A stretch of DNA of 64,000 nucleotides from Rhizobium sp. ACO-34A (lineage in GTDB: Bacteria > Pseudomonadota > Alphaproteobacteria > Rhizobiales > Rhizobiaceae). Location of the stretch: contig CP021372.1 of the NCBI GenBank assembly GCA_002600635.1, positions 389,001 through 453,000 on the forward strand, written 5' to 3'. This document shows, piece by piece, positions 8,053 to 17,425 of this stretch (position 1 is its first letter; every line of letters begins with the position of its first letter). Both the position numbers and the translations under genes were made by a program. The notes under the pieces are model-generated. The model was not told the DNA's origin and did no database searches. It was given only the letters and a program-made list of their open reading frames with translations.

Positions 8053-8352
8053 CGTGTGGCATTTTACCTCGGTACGCTCGGTTTCTCCGATCACCGTGAT
8101 GACGACGCGATCGAGCATTATACGGGCGATGGTTTGCCGGTCGCGTGATGTCGTGGACTGGGCCTTCCATAGGGCAGGCACATCTTCTGCCAGCCGGCGG
8201 CCCTTGTCCTTTTCCTCCGCCGTTAGCCGCTCAGGTTGTTGCGCAAGGTCCCGCTGGTGGTCCTCCGTGAGCACCTGTTTCGTCGCCATTGCTGTTTCCC
8301 AATGCCACCTGAACTCCGAAACCACCGTGTGTGGATGCCCCCGGTTTGGCAA
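8053..8352 (-). pseudogene. C-terminal remnant of a large serine recombinase
   Basis: The frame encodes RLTAEEKDKGRRLAEDVPAL, then W, then TTSRDRQTIARIMLDRVV and ITVIGETERTEVKCH. This is the signature C-terminal coiled segment of resolvase/invertase-type large serine recombinases found in many rhizobial mobile elements. No catalytic resolvase domain is present upstream. It is fused in frame at KCH to the IS630 remnant, so the open frame that runs through both is a recombination scar and not a gene. 8353-8623 holds no gene I can support and probably includes the flank of the IS110 element. Confidence 0.6.
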
Positions 8353-8599
8353 GAAGAATTTTCTAACGACTGTCTGCGGACGAGGAATTCTATCGGTCGT
8401 GTGTCAGGCCTCATAATGTGGCCTGAAGTAGCCACGGGCCGGGATGCAGTTCGAAGAACAGGGTCCACATCGGTTCAGAGAGCTTGGTTGGCTCGAGCCC
8501 CGGGACTGGCTTGCCCCATTCTGAACATTGAAGTCCTTTCCGCATCGTTCCGTCAGTCGATCTTCTCACCGGGGCTCATCACCCCAGGCATTTTCCGCA

Positions 8600-9690
8600 T
8601 TGCCGCCCAAAGGAGGCAGCGGATCACGCCATCCTGTAATTCTGCTCTCTTGTCATCATCGCCCATATGATGCGCGCCATCTTGTTGGCGAGTGCGACGG
8701 CGGCGACCATTCTCGGTTTCCGGCCAAGAATGTGGCCGAGCCAATTATCTGGAAGCACGCCCTTGCGGACGATCCATCGAATAAGGCTCATGGCCCCAAC
8801 GATCAGTAATCTGCGAATGTCGGTTTGACCCATTTTGCTGACACCGCCCAGACGGGTCTTTCCACCCGTCGAGTGCTGTCTTGGAACGAGGCCGAGCCAG
8901 GCGGCAAAGTTTCGGCCGCTCTTGAAAGCACGAAGATCGGGTGCGAAGGCAAGGATCGCGCCAGCGGTCACAGGGCCCACGCCAGGAACAGTGCAGAGAC
9001 GTCGCATGTCTTCATTCGACTTCGTGGCCTTGCGAAGCTTCAGGCTTAGTTCGCTGATCTTTTCGCTGAGCAGCCCGATCTGATCCAGGTAGAGCTGGCC
9101 TATCACTCGAACACCATCCGGCAGATCAACAGCCTCATCAGCCAGTATGCCTGCAAACGCACCGAGATTGGCAGGGCCTTGAGCAACGACTATTCCGAAC
9201 TCTGCCAGATGGCCGCGCAAGGCATTGATGAGCTGGGTGCGCTGGCGCACAAAGCACTGGTGGGTGCGGAATGCTACTGCGCGTGCCTGATGCTCGGCGC
9301 TCTTGACCGCGACGTAGCGCGGCCTCCGCAATCGCGGCTGCATCGGCGGCGTCATTCTTCTGGCGTTTGACGAACGGCTTCACATAGATTGGCGGGATCA
9401 GCCGTACGTCGTGGCCGTGACTACGAGCGAACCGTCCCCAGAAGTGACTTGTGGCACACGCTTCCATCGCCACGATGCACGGCGACTGCTCACTTAGAAA
9501 CTGCTGCAATCGAGCCCGCGACAGTAACCGGTTGAATAGAACCGCACCGCCGCGATCCGTCCCACAGACCTGGAAGCTCCGCTTTGCAAGGTCGATCGCA
9601 AGGATATGCACCTGTGTCATCTGCCTTTCCTCCGTGAGCGCCACAATGGCGCTGGACAGGCATCATACTCCGATGCCGGCTGGAGGGGGC
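8600..9690 (-). mobile_element. IS110-family insertion element (approximate limits)
   Basis: Inferred element around the broken transposase. The right boundary falls between the transposase start and the point (about 9691) where shikimate dehydrogenase coding sequence begins. The left boundary lies somewhere after the recombinase remnant. No clear terminal inverted repeats were found, as is usual for IS110. Confidence 0.45.
8624..9620 (-). pseudogene. IS110-family transposase, frameshifted
   Basis: The N-terminal part (ATG 9620, MTQVHILAIDLAKRSFQVCG) is the RuvC-like DEDD domain with its first Asp in LAIDLAK, extending through VKRQKNDAADAAAIAEAAL. The C-terminal part is in another frame, from YVAVKSAEHQARAVAFRTHQ to GKTRLGGVSKMGQTDIRRLL. 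It carries the Tnp_20-type helix-hairpin region LCTVPGVGPVTAGAILA. The two halves join at about 9310-9330, where a small indel breaks the frame. A TTG/GTG upstream start to 9644 is possible. As read, no full transposase is made. IS110 elements lack long terminal repeats, so exact ends cannot be set; the left end is near 8600 and the right end in 9645-9690. Confidence 0.75.
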
Positions 9691-10101
9691 ATCCACCCCA
9701 TCAGTTCACTTCTCATTGGGGCTGGCGGTGTGGGCAGTGCCATCGCTTTTGCGCTGCTCGACGCCGGGGTGCGGCAATTGGCGATATACGATTTTGATCG
9801 AGACAAGCTCTCAGAACTGATGGTCAGACTCGATCTGATACATCCTGGCAAGGTCGTGCCAGGCTCGATCAACCCGATTGGCTTTGATCTCGTGGTCAAC
9901 GCTACGCCGCTTGGCATGCGCGCAGACGATCCTTTGCCGATCGAAGTCGCTAAACTTACGCCGTCGACCTTTGTCGCCGACGTCGTAACTTCACCCGAAA
10001 TCACACCGTTGCTCGCCGCTGCGCAGGCGATTGGCTGCAACATCCAAACGGGTGTTGGCTTTTTCGCAAGCGCCATGAAGCTGATGGTCGAGTTTTTCTG
10101 A
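9691..10101 (+). pseudogene. shikimate dehydrogenase-like, C-terminal half only
   Basis: From 9691 the frame encodes an NAD(P)-binding domain: SSLLIGAGGVGSAIAFALLD, IYDFDRDKLSELM, the family motif VVNATPLGMRADDPLP, and the C-terminal GVGFFASAMKLMVEFF. This matches the nucleotide-binding half of AroE/YdiB proteins. The N-terminal substrate domain of about 110 residues, with its shikimate-binding Ser, Lys and Asp, is missing. The IS110 element abuts exactly where it should be. The frame reads open further upstream into the element but without family resemblance. It is probably an IS-inactivated catabolic quinate/shikimate dehydrogenase paralogue and not the housekeeping aroE. Confidence 0.65.
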
Positions 10102-10213
10102 TAGGCGGCTATTCGATGCGTGGAAGAAGCCGATTACCCGTCCCCGATCAAGGCCCCGCCAATCAGCGAAGCCTACACGATGAAACGTGAAACTTTGGCT
10201 GCGGGCTCGGCCT

Positions 10214-11725
10214 CTATCGCAAGTCCGCCGGAAGCAACTCTTCAGGAATGTTTTGGTAGCAGACGGGCCTGAGGAAACGGCGGATCGCCATCGTGCCGAC
10301 CGATGTCGCGCCAAAGTTTGTCGATGCCGGATAAGGGCCGCCGTGGACCATAGCGTCACAGACCTCGACGCCGGTCGGAAAACCGTTGGCGAGCACCCGT
10401 CCGGCCTTTCGCTCGAGGACCAGCATCAATCTGAGGCCGAGTTCCGTGTCCTGTGGATCGAGATGAAGGGTGGCCGTCAATTGCCCCCCGAGGCTTTTGG
10501 CCACTTCGATCATCTCATTCGGGTTGTTGACTGTGACGATCAGGCCGAGCGGACCGAACACCTCTTCGGAAAGCGCGTGATTCGACAGCCAGTCGGCGGC
10601 AGAAACCCGGAACAGATGGGGGGGCGCGTTGCGCGATCCACAGGTCGTGGAGAGCACCTCCCGTACTCCGGCGCCTGCTGCGATACGATCGCGCCCCTCC
10701 CGATAAGCTTTGGCAATGCTGTCGGTCAGCATGATTTGAGGGCCGACCTCCGAAAGGGCGGCGCGAGCAGTTTCTGCGAATACGTCCGCGTGCTCCGCAA
10801 GGACGATCGCGATGCCTGGATTGGTGCAGAATTGCCCGGCGCCCAGGGTGAGCGATCCAGCCCAGCCTTTTGCGATCGCCTCGCCACGGACTTTCGCCGC
10901 TTCCGGCAGGACAAACATCGGGTTGACTGAGCCAAGTTCGCCGAAAAACGGGATCGGCTCCGGACGCTCAGCGCAAAGATCAAACAGCGCCCGTCCGCCG
11001 GAGAGCGACCCTGTGAAGCCGACTGCCTTGATCAGCGGATGTTGGACTAGCGCCGTGCCGACTTCGCGCCTTCCGCCCTGAATTAACGAGAAGACGCCCG
11101 GATGTAATCCGTGCTTCTTGACGGCCGCGTGGATAGCTTCCGCTATGATTTCACCTGTCCCGGGATGGGCGGAATGTCCTTTGACGACGACCGGGCACCC
11201 GGCGGCAAGTGCTGAAGCAGTGTCACCACCAGCGACCGAAAACGCGAGCGGGAAATTCGAGGCGCCGAAGACCGTTACAGGCCCAATCGGCCGCTGCATC
11301 AGTCTGAGGTCGGGACGAGGTGCAGGGTTGCGGTCAGGCAGGGCGGCCTCGTGACGTCTGTCCAGATAGTCACCCTTGCGGATATGGCTTGCGAACAGGC
11401 GAAGCTGGCTGCTCGTTCGTCCGCGCTCTCCCTGCAGGCGGGCTTCCGGCAACCCGGTTTCAGAAGCCCCGATCGCAGTGATGGCCTCAGCGCGAGCCTC
11501 GATCTCATCCGCAATGGTTTCGAGAAAGGCGGCGCGCTGTTCGCGGCCGGAATAGCCGTAGGACCAGAAGGCATCTTCGGCCTGCTCGGCTGCTTTTTGC
11601 ACGAGTTCCGTCGTGCCGACGGAAAACTCATGCGCCTCTCCGTGGGCGGGCTCGCTTCTAAACTTGTTGTCTGTTTCGATCCAGTCGCCGGCGATTAGGT
11701 GCTTGCCGTGTGGTTTGAAGTTCAT
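10214..11725 (-). CDS. alpha-ketoglutarate-semialdehyde-type aldehyde dehydrogenase
   Basis: NAD(P)-dependent aldehyde dehydrogenase of 503 residues. Catalytic Cys300 lies in LGAGQFCTNPG, general base Glu263 in FFGELGSVNPMF, and the substrate-binding Asn in FGASNFPLAF. The sequence QFCTNPG and the overall length match 2,5-dioxovalerate (KGSA) dehydrogenases of sugar-acid and hydroxyproline catabolism, which yield 2-oxoglutarate. It lies 83 bases after rutF on the same strand, so it may be the last gene of the rut operon. There it could instead oxidise malonic semialdehyde or another aldehyde; that alternative is inferred. A DapA-like gene in the region (24902-25828) could supply KGSA. Confidence 0.8.
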   Translation of the reverse strand: MNFKPHGKHLIAGDWIETDNKFRSEPAHGEAHEFSVGTTELVQKAAEQAEDAFWSYGYSGREQRAAFLETIADEIEARAEAITAIGASETGLPEARLQGERGRTSSQLRLFASHIRKGDYLDRRHEAALPDRNPAPRPDLRLMQRPIGPVTVFGASNFPLAFSVAGGDTASALAAGCPVVVKGHSAHPGTGEIIAEAIHAAVKKHGLHPGVFSLIQGGRREVGTALVQHPLIKAVGFTGSLSGGRALFDLCAERPEPIPFFGELGSVNPMFVLPEAAKVRGEAIAKGWAGSLTLGAGQFCTNPGIAIVLAEHADVFAETARAALSEVGPQIMLTDSIAKAYREGRDRIAAGAGVREVLSTTCGSRNAPPHLFRVSAADWLSNHALSEEVFGPLGLIVTVNNPNEMIEVAKSLGGQLTATLHLDPQDTELGLRLMLVLERKAGRVLANGFPTGVEVCDAMVHGGPYPASTNFGATSVGTMAIRRFLRPVCYQNIPEELLPADLR

Positions 11726-11808
11726 CGGCTTCCTCCTTCATGTTTGTCGTTTGTTTCATGGCCGCGCAATGGACACTTCCCATTCGGGTGTGCCTGCCGG
11801 AAGCAGGG

Positions 11809-12327
11809 TCAGACGTGAACGTATTTTCTGTCGACGTAGACCAGGCCGCGTCCGTCAGAGCTCTTGCGAACAGCGGTCACCTTGCAGATCAGGATATCGT
11901 GACTTCCCGCTTCGAGGATGCTGCCGACCTTGCAATCGAAGGAGGCGACGGCGTTTTCGAGCGCCGGCGAGCCGGTTTCGAGCAATGACCATTCGCCGAG
12001 TTTGAAACGCTCAGACATTGGTGTCTTGCCGCCAAAGAGGCGGCCGATATCTTCATGGTCGCTTTTCAGCACGTTGACGCAGAGCACACGATTGGCGCTG
12101 ACGGCAGGATAGGCCGAAGAACTGCGGTTGATGCAGACGAGAAGAGTGGGCGGCGCGTCGCTGACGCTGCAGACAGCGGTTGCCGCAAAGCCCGCGACCC
12201 CGGCGGGACCGTCTGTTGTGACGATATTGACGGCAGCACCGAGCCTCGCCATCGCATCGCGAAACAGGAGCCTGCTGTCTTCAGCAGGTGCGAATCCGTT
12301 GTTTTCGACAAAGGGCATTTTTTGCAT
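11809..12327 (-). CDS. rutF: RutF flavin reductase
   Basis: NADH:FMN reductase that supplies reduced FMN to the RutA oxygenase. The flavin-reductase-like domain covers nearly all of the 172 residues: [51 protein letters not shown] and [15 protein letters not shown] 12327 follows a GGAG site; a second ATG at 12318 (MPFVENN) is also plausible, and the ORF start at 12366 overlaps rutE without support. It is the sixth gene of the rutABCDEF series, 23 bases after rutE. Confidence 0.85.
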   Translation of the reverse strand: MQKMPFVENNGFAPAEDSRLLFRDAMARLGAAVNIVTTDGPAGVAGFAATAVCSVSDAPPTLLVCINRSSSAYPAVSANRVLCVNVLKSDHEDIGRLFGGKTPMSERFKLGEWSLLETGSPALENAVASFDCKVGSILEAGSHDILICKVTAVRKSSDGRGLVYVDRKYVHV

Positions 12328-12350
12328 GGGGGCGGACTCCAACAGAGAGG

Positions 12351-12941
12351 TCAAGCGAGGATGCATGCCTCTTCGAACGACAGACGTGGCAGGCGGTCGA
12401 ACAGTTTCGATCGATCCCCGTGTCCAAGGTTGATGAGGAAATTTGATTTCCAGGTCGTGCCGGCAAAGAACGCCTCGTCAACTTTCGTCTTGTCGAAGCC
12501 GGACATCGGCCCTGCGTCGAGGCCGCGGGCGCGTGCCGCGAGGATCAGATAGGCAGCTTGCAGACAGGAATTGCGAAAGGCTGTCTCTTCGGCCAGCGTA
12601 GCGCTGGAAGTGAACCATGATCGCGCGTCGCCGTGAGGGAACAGCGCCGGCAGCTTGTCGTAGAAGGCCACGTCATAGGCTGCGATCACCGTAACCGGTG
12701 CAGTCATGGTCTTTTCCAGATTGCCTGAGGAGAGGGCGGGCCGCAGCTTTTCCTTGCCCTCTGCCGTGCGCACGAACACGAAACGCGCCGGCGAGCAATT
12801 GGCCGAGGTCGGTCCCATTCTGGCAAGCACATAGATATCTTCGAGCTCCCCGTCCGTCACGGACCGGTCGGTCCAGCCGTTATGGGTACGGGCTTCACGG
12901 AACAGGAGGTCGAGGGCGTCGTCATCGAGGATATTGGGCAA
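12351..12941 (-). CDS. rutE: RutE malonic semialdehyde reductase (nitroreductase fold)
   Basis: A 196-residue protein, the normal RutE length. Its nitroreductase-like FMN fold is thought to reduce malonic semialdehyde to 3-hydroxypropionate. Recognisable segments are [71 protein letters not shown] and LINLGHGD. It lies 12 bases after the rutD stop, inside the operon. Confidence 0.9.
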   Translation of the reverse strand: MPNILDDDALDLLFREARTHNGWTDRSVTDGELEDIYVLARMGPTSANCSPARFVFVRTAEGKEKLRPALSSGNLEKTMTAPVTVIAAYDVAFYDKLPALFPHGDARSWFTSSATLAEETAFRNSCLQAAYLILAARARGLDAGPMSGFDKTKVDEAFFAGTTWKSNFLINLGHGDRSKLFDRLPRLSFEEACILA

Positions 12942-12953
12942 GGTTCGCTGCTT

Positions 12954-13733
12954 TCAAATGTGCTGTTCAAGGAACGCCAGGACATCGGCGTTGAAAGTGT
13001 CGGGCGCAGTGACGTTGACGGCATGACCACCGAAATCGGTCAGCGTCAGGAGAGCATTTGCCAGCCTTTCCGCCAGGCGCTGAGAACGTGTGAAAGGAAC
13101 AAGGAGATCATCGCGCGTAGCTGCGATCAGCGTGGGCGTCATGATCTCGTTCACGCGATCGTCGATGTCGAAGGCACGAAGCGCGGAAATCCGCTTGAGG
13201 AGATTGTGCTCGCCCTGGAAATGCACGAGGCCATGCGCCTCTTCCGCTGCGAGGCGTTCGGCATTCTCGGACATCCAGACCGCTGGGTAGAGAAATAGCG
13301 GCTGAGCTTTCAGGAAGGCGGCGACACCGGCCTTCTCGAGCAAGTTGAGGCGGACGTCAAAGCAGCGCTCCGTGTGCGGATCGACCTTCGACCAGGCATT
13401 CACGAGAACGAGCGAGGAAAGCAACTCCGGCCGTCGCAGGGTGAGGTCGAGACCGACAAGGCCGCCGAGTGCATGGCCCATGAAATGAAACCGGTCGAGC
13501 TTCAGGCGATCGGCGATCTCCAGCACGTCGTCCGCCATATCGGCGATGCGATAGCTGTCTGGAAGCGCACCACCGGTATGGCCCGTCCCTCGATGATCAT
13601 AGATGACAACGCACATGGAGGCCGCAAGCGTGTCGATCTGTGGCAGCCAATAGGCTCCGGCACCGCCAAGCCCGGACGAGAGGATGATTGTCGGCGCATC
13701 GTCTGCCTGCCGGCCATGGACTTCGTAATACAT
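12954..13733 (-). CDS. rutD: RutD alpha/beta hydrolase
   Basis: Alpha/beta-hydrolase-fold protein of about 259 residues, assigned to accelerate aminoacrylate hydrolysis in the Rut pathway. The start MYYEVHG at 13733 is 10 bases after rutC; an upstream frame to 13787 overlaps rutC and is not supported. The oxyanion/lid region reads ILSSGLGGAGAYWLPQ, with QPLFLYPAVWM and FQGEHNLLKR also typical of RutD. The nucleophile elbow is FMGHALGGLVG: Ala replaces the usual Ser. As I recall E. coli RutD has GHALGA in the same place, so this looks like a family trait and not damage. The late GGHAVNVTAP supplies the His. Confidence 0.9.
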   Translation of the reverse strand: MYYEVHGRQADDAPTIILSSGLGGAGAYWLPQIDTLAASMCVVIYDHRGTGHTGGALPDSYRIADMADDVLEIADRLKLDRFHFMGHALGGLVGLDLTLRRPELLSSLVLVNAWSKVDPHTERCFDVRLNLLEKAGVAAFLKAQPLFLYPAVWMSENAERLAAEEAHGLVHFQGEHNLLKRISALRAFDIDDRVNEIMTPTLIAATRDDLLVPFTRSQRLAERLANALLTLTDFGGHAVNVTAPDTFNADVLAFLEQHI

Positions 13734-13743
13734 GGTGCCAGCG

Positions 13744-14130
13744 CTACTTGCCAATATGTGCGACGGTCGCGATCTCGACCAGCGCATCGGGCTTGACCAG
13801 ACCGCACTGAACGCAGTAGCGCGCCGGCTTGTCGCCCGGGAAATATTCCGCGTAGACAGCGTTGATGGCTTGATAGTTCGCCCAGTCGGTAAGGAAGATA
13901 TGGTTCATCGTCACGTCCTGCATCGTACCGCCGGCCGTTTCGATCACAGATTTGATGATGTCGAGCACGTGGCGGGTCTGGGCGGACGCGTCGCCGACAT
14001 GGACGACATTGTTGTCCTTGTCGAAGGGCAGCGTGCCCGAGACATAGACGACGCCATCGGCGAGTGTTCCCGGGGAATAGGGGGCGAGCGGCTTGCCGGA
14101 ACCGGCGGGCACGACAATGGTCTTGGGCAT
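13744..14130 (-). CDS. rutC: RutC aminoacrylate deaminase (RidA/YjgF family)
   Basis: A 128-residue RidA-fold enzyme that deaminates 3-aminoacrylate. The start at 14130 ([20 protein letters not shown]) has AAAGGAG 9 bases upstream. [60 protein letters not shown] and [11 protein letters not shown] match the family, with the conserved Arg in PARYCVQ and a C-terminal Glu in LVEIA. It is tightly placed between rutB and rutD. Confidence 0.92.
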   Translation of the reverse strand: MPKTIVVPAGSGKPLAPYSPGTLADGVVYVSGTLPFDKDNNVVHVGDASAQTRHVLDIIKSVIETAGGTMQDVTMNHIFLTDWANYQAINAVYAEYFPGDKPARYCVQCGLVKPDALVEIATVAHIGK

Positions 14131-14156
14131 TGCGGGAACTCCTTTGTGCTTGACGA

Positions 14157-14900
14157 TTACTCTTCGACGGGCGCGGCCTGCCCGATGGCGCCGCAGAAAT
14201 CGTTGACGGTCGATACCCAGCCGAAGAACTTCTCGACATTGTAGACCGTCGCCTGCTGCATGAAGGCGGGGCCGAGATGGCGGGTCGCGTCCTCCAGCAT
14301 CACGCCGAAATATTCGAGATGGAAGGCGTCTCGCAGCGAGCTTTCGACGCAGACATTGGTGGCGATCCCAACGAAGACGAGGTTGCGGATGCCGCGGGCG
14401 CGCAGCACGCTGTCCATGTTGGTGTTGAAGAAGCCGGAGTAACGGGTCTTGGGCACCAGAATGTCGCCCGGCTGCGGGTGAAGTTCGTCGACGATGGCGT
14501 AGTCCCACGTGCCCTTGGCGAGCAGCGAACCCTGAAGCTCGGGATTGGCGCGCATGTGCTTCAGCGCGTTGGACTTGTGCCAGTTCGGCGAGCCGGTGCC
14601 GCCAGCCTCGACATAGTCCTTGTCCCAGCCGTTCTGGAAATAGACGACAAGGACGCCGGCGGCGCGCGCCGCCTCCACCGTCTTGCGGATGTTGTCGATG
14701 GTTCCCTTGGCGCCGGAAATGTCGAAGCCGGCGAGATCGACATAGCCGCCCTCGGTCGAATAGGCATTCTGCATGTCGACCACGACCACGGCCGTTTCGC
14801 TGGGCTTGAGCGTGATCGGCTCCGGCCGGGCAGGCAGCGTTATGGTGTTCAGTTTCTCCGGCCGGGCCTGGTAGCCGGCTGTGATGACCGGGCCGCTCAT
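14157..14900 (-). CDS. rutB: RutB (peroxy)ureidoacrylate amidohydrolase
   Basis: Isochorismatase-fold amidohydrolase of 247 residues that splits ureidoacrylate, releasing carbamate and aminoacrylate. The cysteine-hydrolase triad is visible: Asp42 in [10 protein letters not shown], Lys151 in [11 protein letters not shown] and Cys184 in [14 protein letters not shown]. The N-terminal extension [20 protein letters not shown] is typical of RutB. ATG 14900 overlaps the rutA stop by 4 bases (ATGA), indicating translational coupling. Confidence 0.93.
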   Translation of the reverse strand: MSGPVITAGYQARPEKLNTITLPARPEPITLKPSETAVVVVDMQNAYSTEGGYVDLAGFDISGAKGTIDNIRKTVEAARAAGVLVVYFQNGWDKDYVEAGGTGSPNWHKSNALKHMRANPELQGSLLAKGTWDYAIVDELHPQPGDILVPKTRYSGFFNTNMDSVLRARGIRNLVFVGIATNVCVESSLRDAFHLEYFGVMLEDATRHLGPAFMQQATVYNVEKFFGWVSTVNDFCGAIGQAAPVEE

Positions 14901-15988
14901 TCTGCCGCCTCCAGGCTGGCAACGACATGCTGGCGGCTCTTCATCAGCGGCTGCACGTATTGGCCGAACTTGTCCACGCCCTCCAGGAAGTCGTCGAAGG
15001 TGAGCATGACGCCGCCGGTGCCGGGGACCCCGGCCATTTCGTCGAGCATCGCCGCGACTTCCTCGAACGAACCGATCAGCGTGCCCATGTTGATGTTCAC
15101 GGCTGAAACCGGGCTCGACATGTGCCGGACATTGGTGTCCGACCCCGACTTGGTGTCGGCGGCGCTCTGCAGGCCGAGCCACTTGATCGCCTCCTCGTCG
15201 GCCCCGGACTTGTAGAGTTCCCACTTTGCCCAAGCGTCTTCGGAATTCGCCTCGGCGATCACCATGGTCAGCACGAAGGAGCGTACGTCACGTCCGGTCT
15301 TTTCGGTTGCCGCCAGCAGGCGCTCATTGGTCGGGGCGAAGGCCGTGGGCGTGTTCACGCCGACACCGAAGCAGAAGCTGTAGTCGGCAAATTGTGCCGA
15401 GAAGGCCATGCCGGCATTTGAGGACCCTGCGCAGATCAGTTTCACCTCACCCTGCGGAACTGGCTTCATCCGGCAATCGTCCATATGGAAATACTGCCCG
15501 TCGAAATCGGACTGGCCGGTTGTCAGCAATTCCTTGAGCACGGTCGTGTATTCCGCAAGATACGTGTAGCGGTCGCCGAAATACTCGTCGCCCGGCCACA
15601 TTCCCATCTGCGAATATTCCGGGCGCTGCCAGCCGGTGACGAGATTGACACCGAAGCGGCCGCCGGAAATGCTGTCGATCGTCGTCGCCATGCGCGCCAC
15701 GATGGCCGGTGGCATCAGAAGCGTTGCCGAGGTACCGAAGAGCTTGATCTTCGACGTGACGGCAGCCAGTCCCGCCATCAGCGTGAAGGATTCGAGATTG
15801 TAGTCCCAGAATTCAGTCTTGCCGCCGAACCCGCGCAGCTTGATCATCGAAAGCGCGAAATCGAAGCCGTACTTCTCGGCCTTCAGCGTAATCGCCTTGC
15901 TGAGTTCGAAACTCGGCTTGTACTGCGGGGCCGTCTCCGAAATGAGCCAGCCGTTGTTGCCGATCGGAATGAATATGCCAATTTCCAT
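14897..15988 (-). CDS. rutA: RutA pyrimidine monooxygenase
   Basis: FMN-dependent oxygenase of the bacterial-luciferase-like family (363 residues, the usual size). It opens the uracil ring between N3 and C4. It begins [20 protein letters not shown], a signature RutA N-terminus, and contains [20 protein letters not shown] and [20 protein letters not shown], typical of the substrate/flavin pocket. It is first gene of the rut operon; the promoter lies in the 400-base divergent interval 15989-16388, which holds two LysR-type boxes. No RutR-type TetR gene or RutG permease gene is in the window. Confidence 0.93.
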   Translation of the reverse strand: MEIGIFIPIGNNGWLISETAPQYKPSFELSKAITLKAEKYGFDFALSMIKLRGFGGKTEFWDYNLESFTLMAGLAAVTSKIKLFGTSATLLMPPAIVARMATTIDSISGGRFGVNLVTGWQRPEYSQMGMWPGDEYFGDRYTYLAEYTTVLKELLTTGQSDFDGQYFHMDDCRMKPVPQGEVKLICAGSSNAGMAFSAQFADYSFCFGVGVNTPTAFAPTNERLLAATEKTGRDVRSFVLTMVIAEANSEDAWAKWELYKSGADEEAIKWLGLQSAADTKSGSDTNVRHMSSPVSAVNINMGTLIGSFEEVAAMLDEMAGVPGTGGVMLTFDDFLEGVDKFGQYVQPLMKSRQHVVASLEAAE

Positions 15989-16150
15989 AGTTCTGTTCCC
16001 CGGAACTGTCGATTGAACTGATTTTTAAACCGCTGCCAATGCGAGAGGATCGGCCGCCGGACTATGCCCTGAGTGGAGGCATCGTTGCTGTTGCGGTGAT
16101 CAATTCATGAAAATGGCGTTGCGATAAAGAACAATTTTTCGACAATGCAA

Positions 16151-16165
16151 TTGCCGAAAAGGCAA
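16151..16165. promoter_or_regulatory. LysR-type box TTGCC-N5-GGCAA (rutA side)
   Basis: TTGCCGAAAAGGCAA is a perfect 5-bp-arm palindrome in the T-N11-A format used by LysR regulators. It lies 163 bases upstream of rutA in the rutA/importer divergent interval. The same motif appears at 16275 and 27271. The likely regulator is the LysR gene at 22479-23402 in the importer operon. Confidence 0.6.
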
Positions 16166-16274
16166 CAAGAGCGGTCTGCACCCGATTAGCGATAGCTCGC
16201 AGATCTGGATTCGCCGGTAACAAATTTTAGGCTGGATGCTGTTTTTTTGCTCTTCTAGGCATCTGGTGGCCGCG

Positions 16275-16289
16275 TTGCTAATTCGGCAA
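16275..16289. promoter_or_regulatory. second LysR-type box (importer side)
   Basis: TTGCTAATTCGGCAA matches TTGCC-N5-GGCAA with one mismatch (TTGCT). It is 100 bases before the substrate-binding protein gene. Two boxes 124 bases apart in one divergent interval would suit a LysR protein controlling both directions. The rest of 15989-16388 shows no gene. Confidence 0.5.
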
Positions 16290-16388
16290 TCCAAGCCACT
16301 AAAAATTATTCTTTATGCGAACGCATGGTTCAGCGATGATCGCCGTGATGAAGGTTCTTCGGCTCGTCAAAATAAAAGGGGAAATGAA

Positions 16389-17420
16389 ATGTCGGATTTT
16401 GTGATGAACAGGCGCGGTTTCATGAGAACCGCCGCCGTCGGCGGCGTTGCGGCGACACAGACCTTTCTTTCGGTTCGCCCGGGTTCTGCGGCAGCGCCGG
16501 CGAAAATTCGCATGCAGCTCGGCTGGCTCGCTTCGAACGGCCTCCTCGGTGAAGTGGTCGCCACCAAGAAGGGCTTTTATGCCGAACAGGGGCTCGATCT
16601 TGAGATTGTGCCGGGCGGACCGAACGTGGATGGTGTCGCCGGCGTTGCTGCCGGCCAGTCCGCGATCGGGCAGATCTCGTCGAGCCCCTCCGTCATGCTC
16701 GCCCGCGGTGCGGGGATGCCGGTGAAGGCCATCGCTGCCGGCTACCAGAAACATCCCTATGCCTATTATTCCCTCAAGGCAAAGCCCGTCCGGTCGGCTC
16801 AGGACATGATCGGCAAAACGGTCGCCATCCAGCCGACGGGCGCCATTTTGCTTCGTGCGCTGCTCGCCAAGAACGGCGTTCCGGAAGACCAGGTTAAGGT
16901 GGTCAACATGGGCGCCGACATGAACCAGCTGATGACCGGGCAGGCCGACGTTGTCGTTGGCTGGATCACCAATACAAATGCGCTGAAGGTTCTCGGCGAG
17001 GATCGCGTCGACCTGATGCTGTGGGACACTGGCATTCAGCTCTACGCGAACGTCTACTACACGACGGATAGCGAGCTTGCCGATCATTCCAGGGAGCTGG
17101 CTGGGTTCGTCGCCGCCACCGCAAAGGGATGGGGCTACGCCCGCGACAATCAGGAAGAGGCCGTCAATATCCTTGTCGAGGCTTATCCGAACCTCGACAA
17201 GGCGAGTGAGCTGGAAACGATCGGTCCGCTGATGAAGTTCGCCTTCAACGAAACGACGAAGGCCGATGGCTGGGGCACCATGTCAACGGATAACTGGGCT
17301 GCGCAGATCAAGACCTATGCCGATCTTGGTCAGTTCAAAGAAAAGGTTCCGACGGTTGACGAGGTCATGACCCTTTCTGTTCTCGATGCGACCAGTGATG
17401 CTCGCAAGCAAGTGGGGTGA
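16389..17420 (+). CDS. ABC importer substrate-binding protein, NMT1/SsuA-like
   Basis: Periplasmic binding protein of 343 residues. ATG 16389 follows AAGGGGAAATGA; the longer frame from 16236 runs through the regulatory interval. A twin-arginine-like signal, MNRRGFMRTAAVGGVAATQT, precedes the mature part. Family features are KIRMQLGWLASNGLLGEVVA, TKKGFYAEQGLDLEIVPGGP, QISSSPSVMLARGAGMPVKA and IGKTVAIQPTGAILL. NMT1/THI5 and SsuA relatives bind thiamine-pyrimidine precursors, riboflavin, pyrimidines, sulfonates or nitrate. Next to rut genes that lack RutG, an uptake role for a pyrimidine-like ring is the natural inference. Confidence 0.85.
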   Translation: MSDFVMNRRGFMRTAAVGGVAATQTFLSVRPGSAAAPAKIRMQLGWLASNGLLGEVVATKKGFYAEQGLDLEIVPGGPNVDGVAGVAAGQSAIGQISSSPSVMLARGAGMPVKAIAAGYQKHPYAYYSLKAKPVRSAQDMIGKTVAIQPTGAILLRALLAKNGVPEDQVKVVNMGADMNQLMTGQADVVVGWITNTNALKVLGEDRVDLMLWDTGIQLYANVYYTTDSELADHSRELAGFVAATAKGWGYARDNQEEAVNILVEAYPNLDKASELETIGPLMKFAFNETTKADGWGTMSTDNWAAQIKTYADLGQFKEKVPTVDEVMTLSVLDATSDARKQVG

Positions 17421-17425
17421 TCGTC

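Noticed and set aside
13484..13500. RutD nucleophile Ser replaced by Ala (GHALGG) as sign of inactivation
   Set aside because: To my knowledge genuine RutD proteins carry Ala in this elbow, and the rest of the protein is intact.
13744..14928. A 394-residue frame ending with RutC, suggesting a fusion
   Set aside because: The N-terminal part is a shadow of rutB; RutC starts at 14130 with its own ribosome site.
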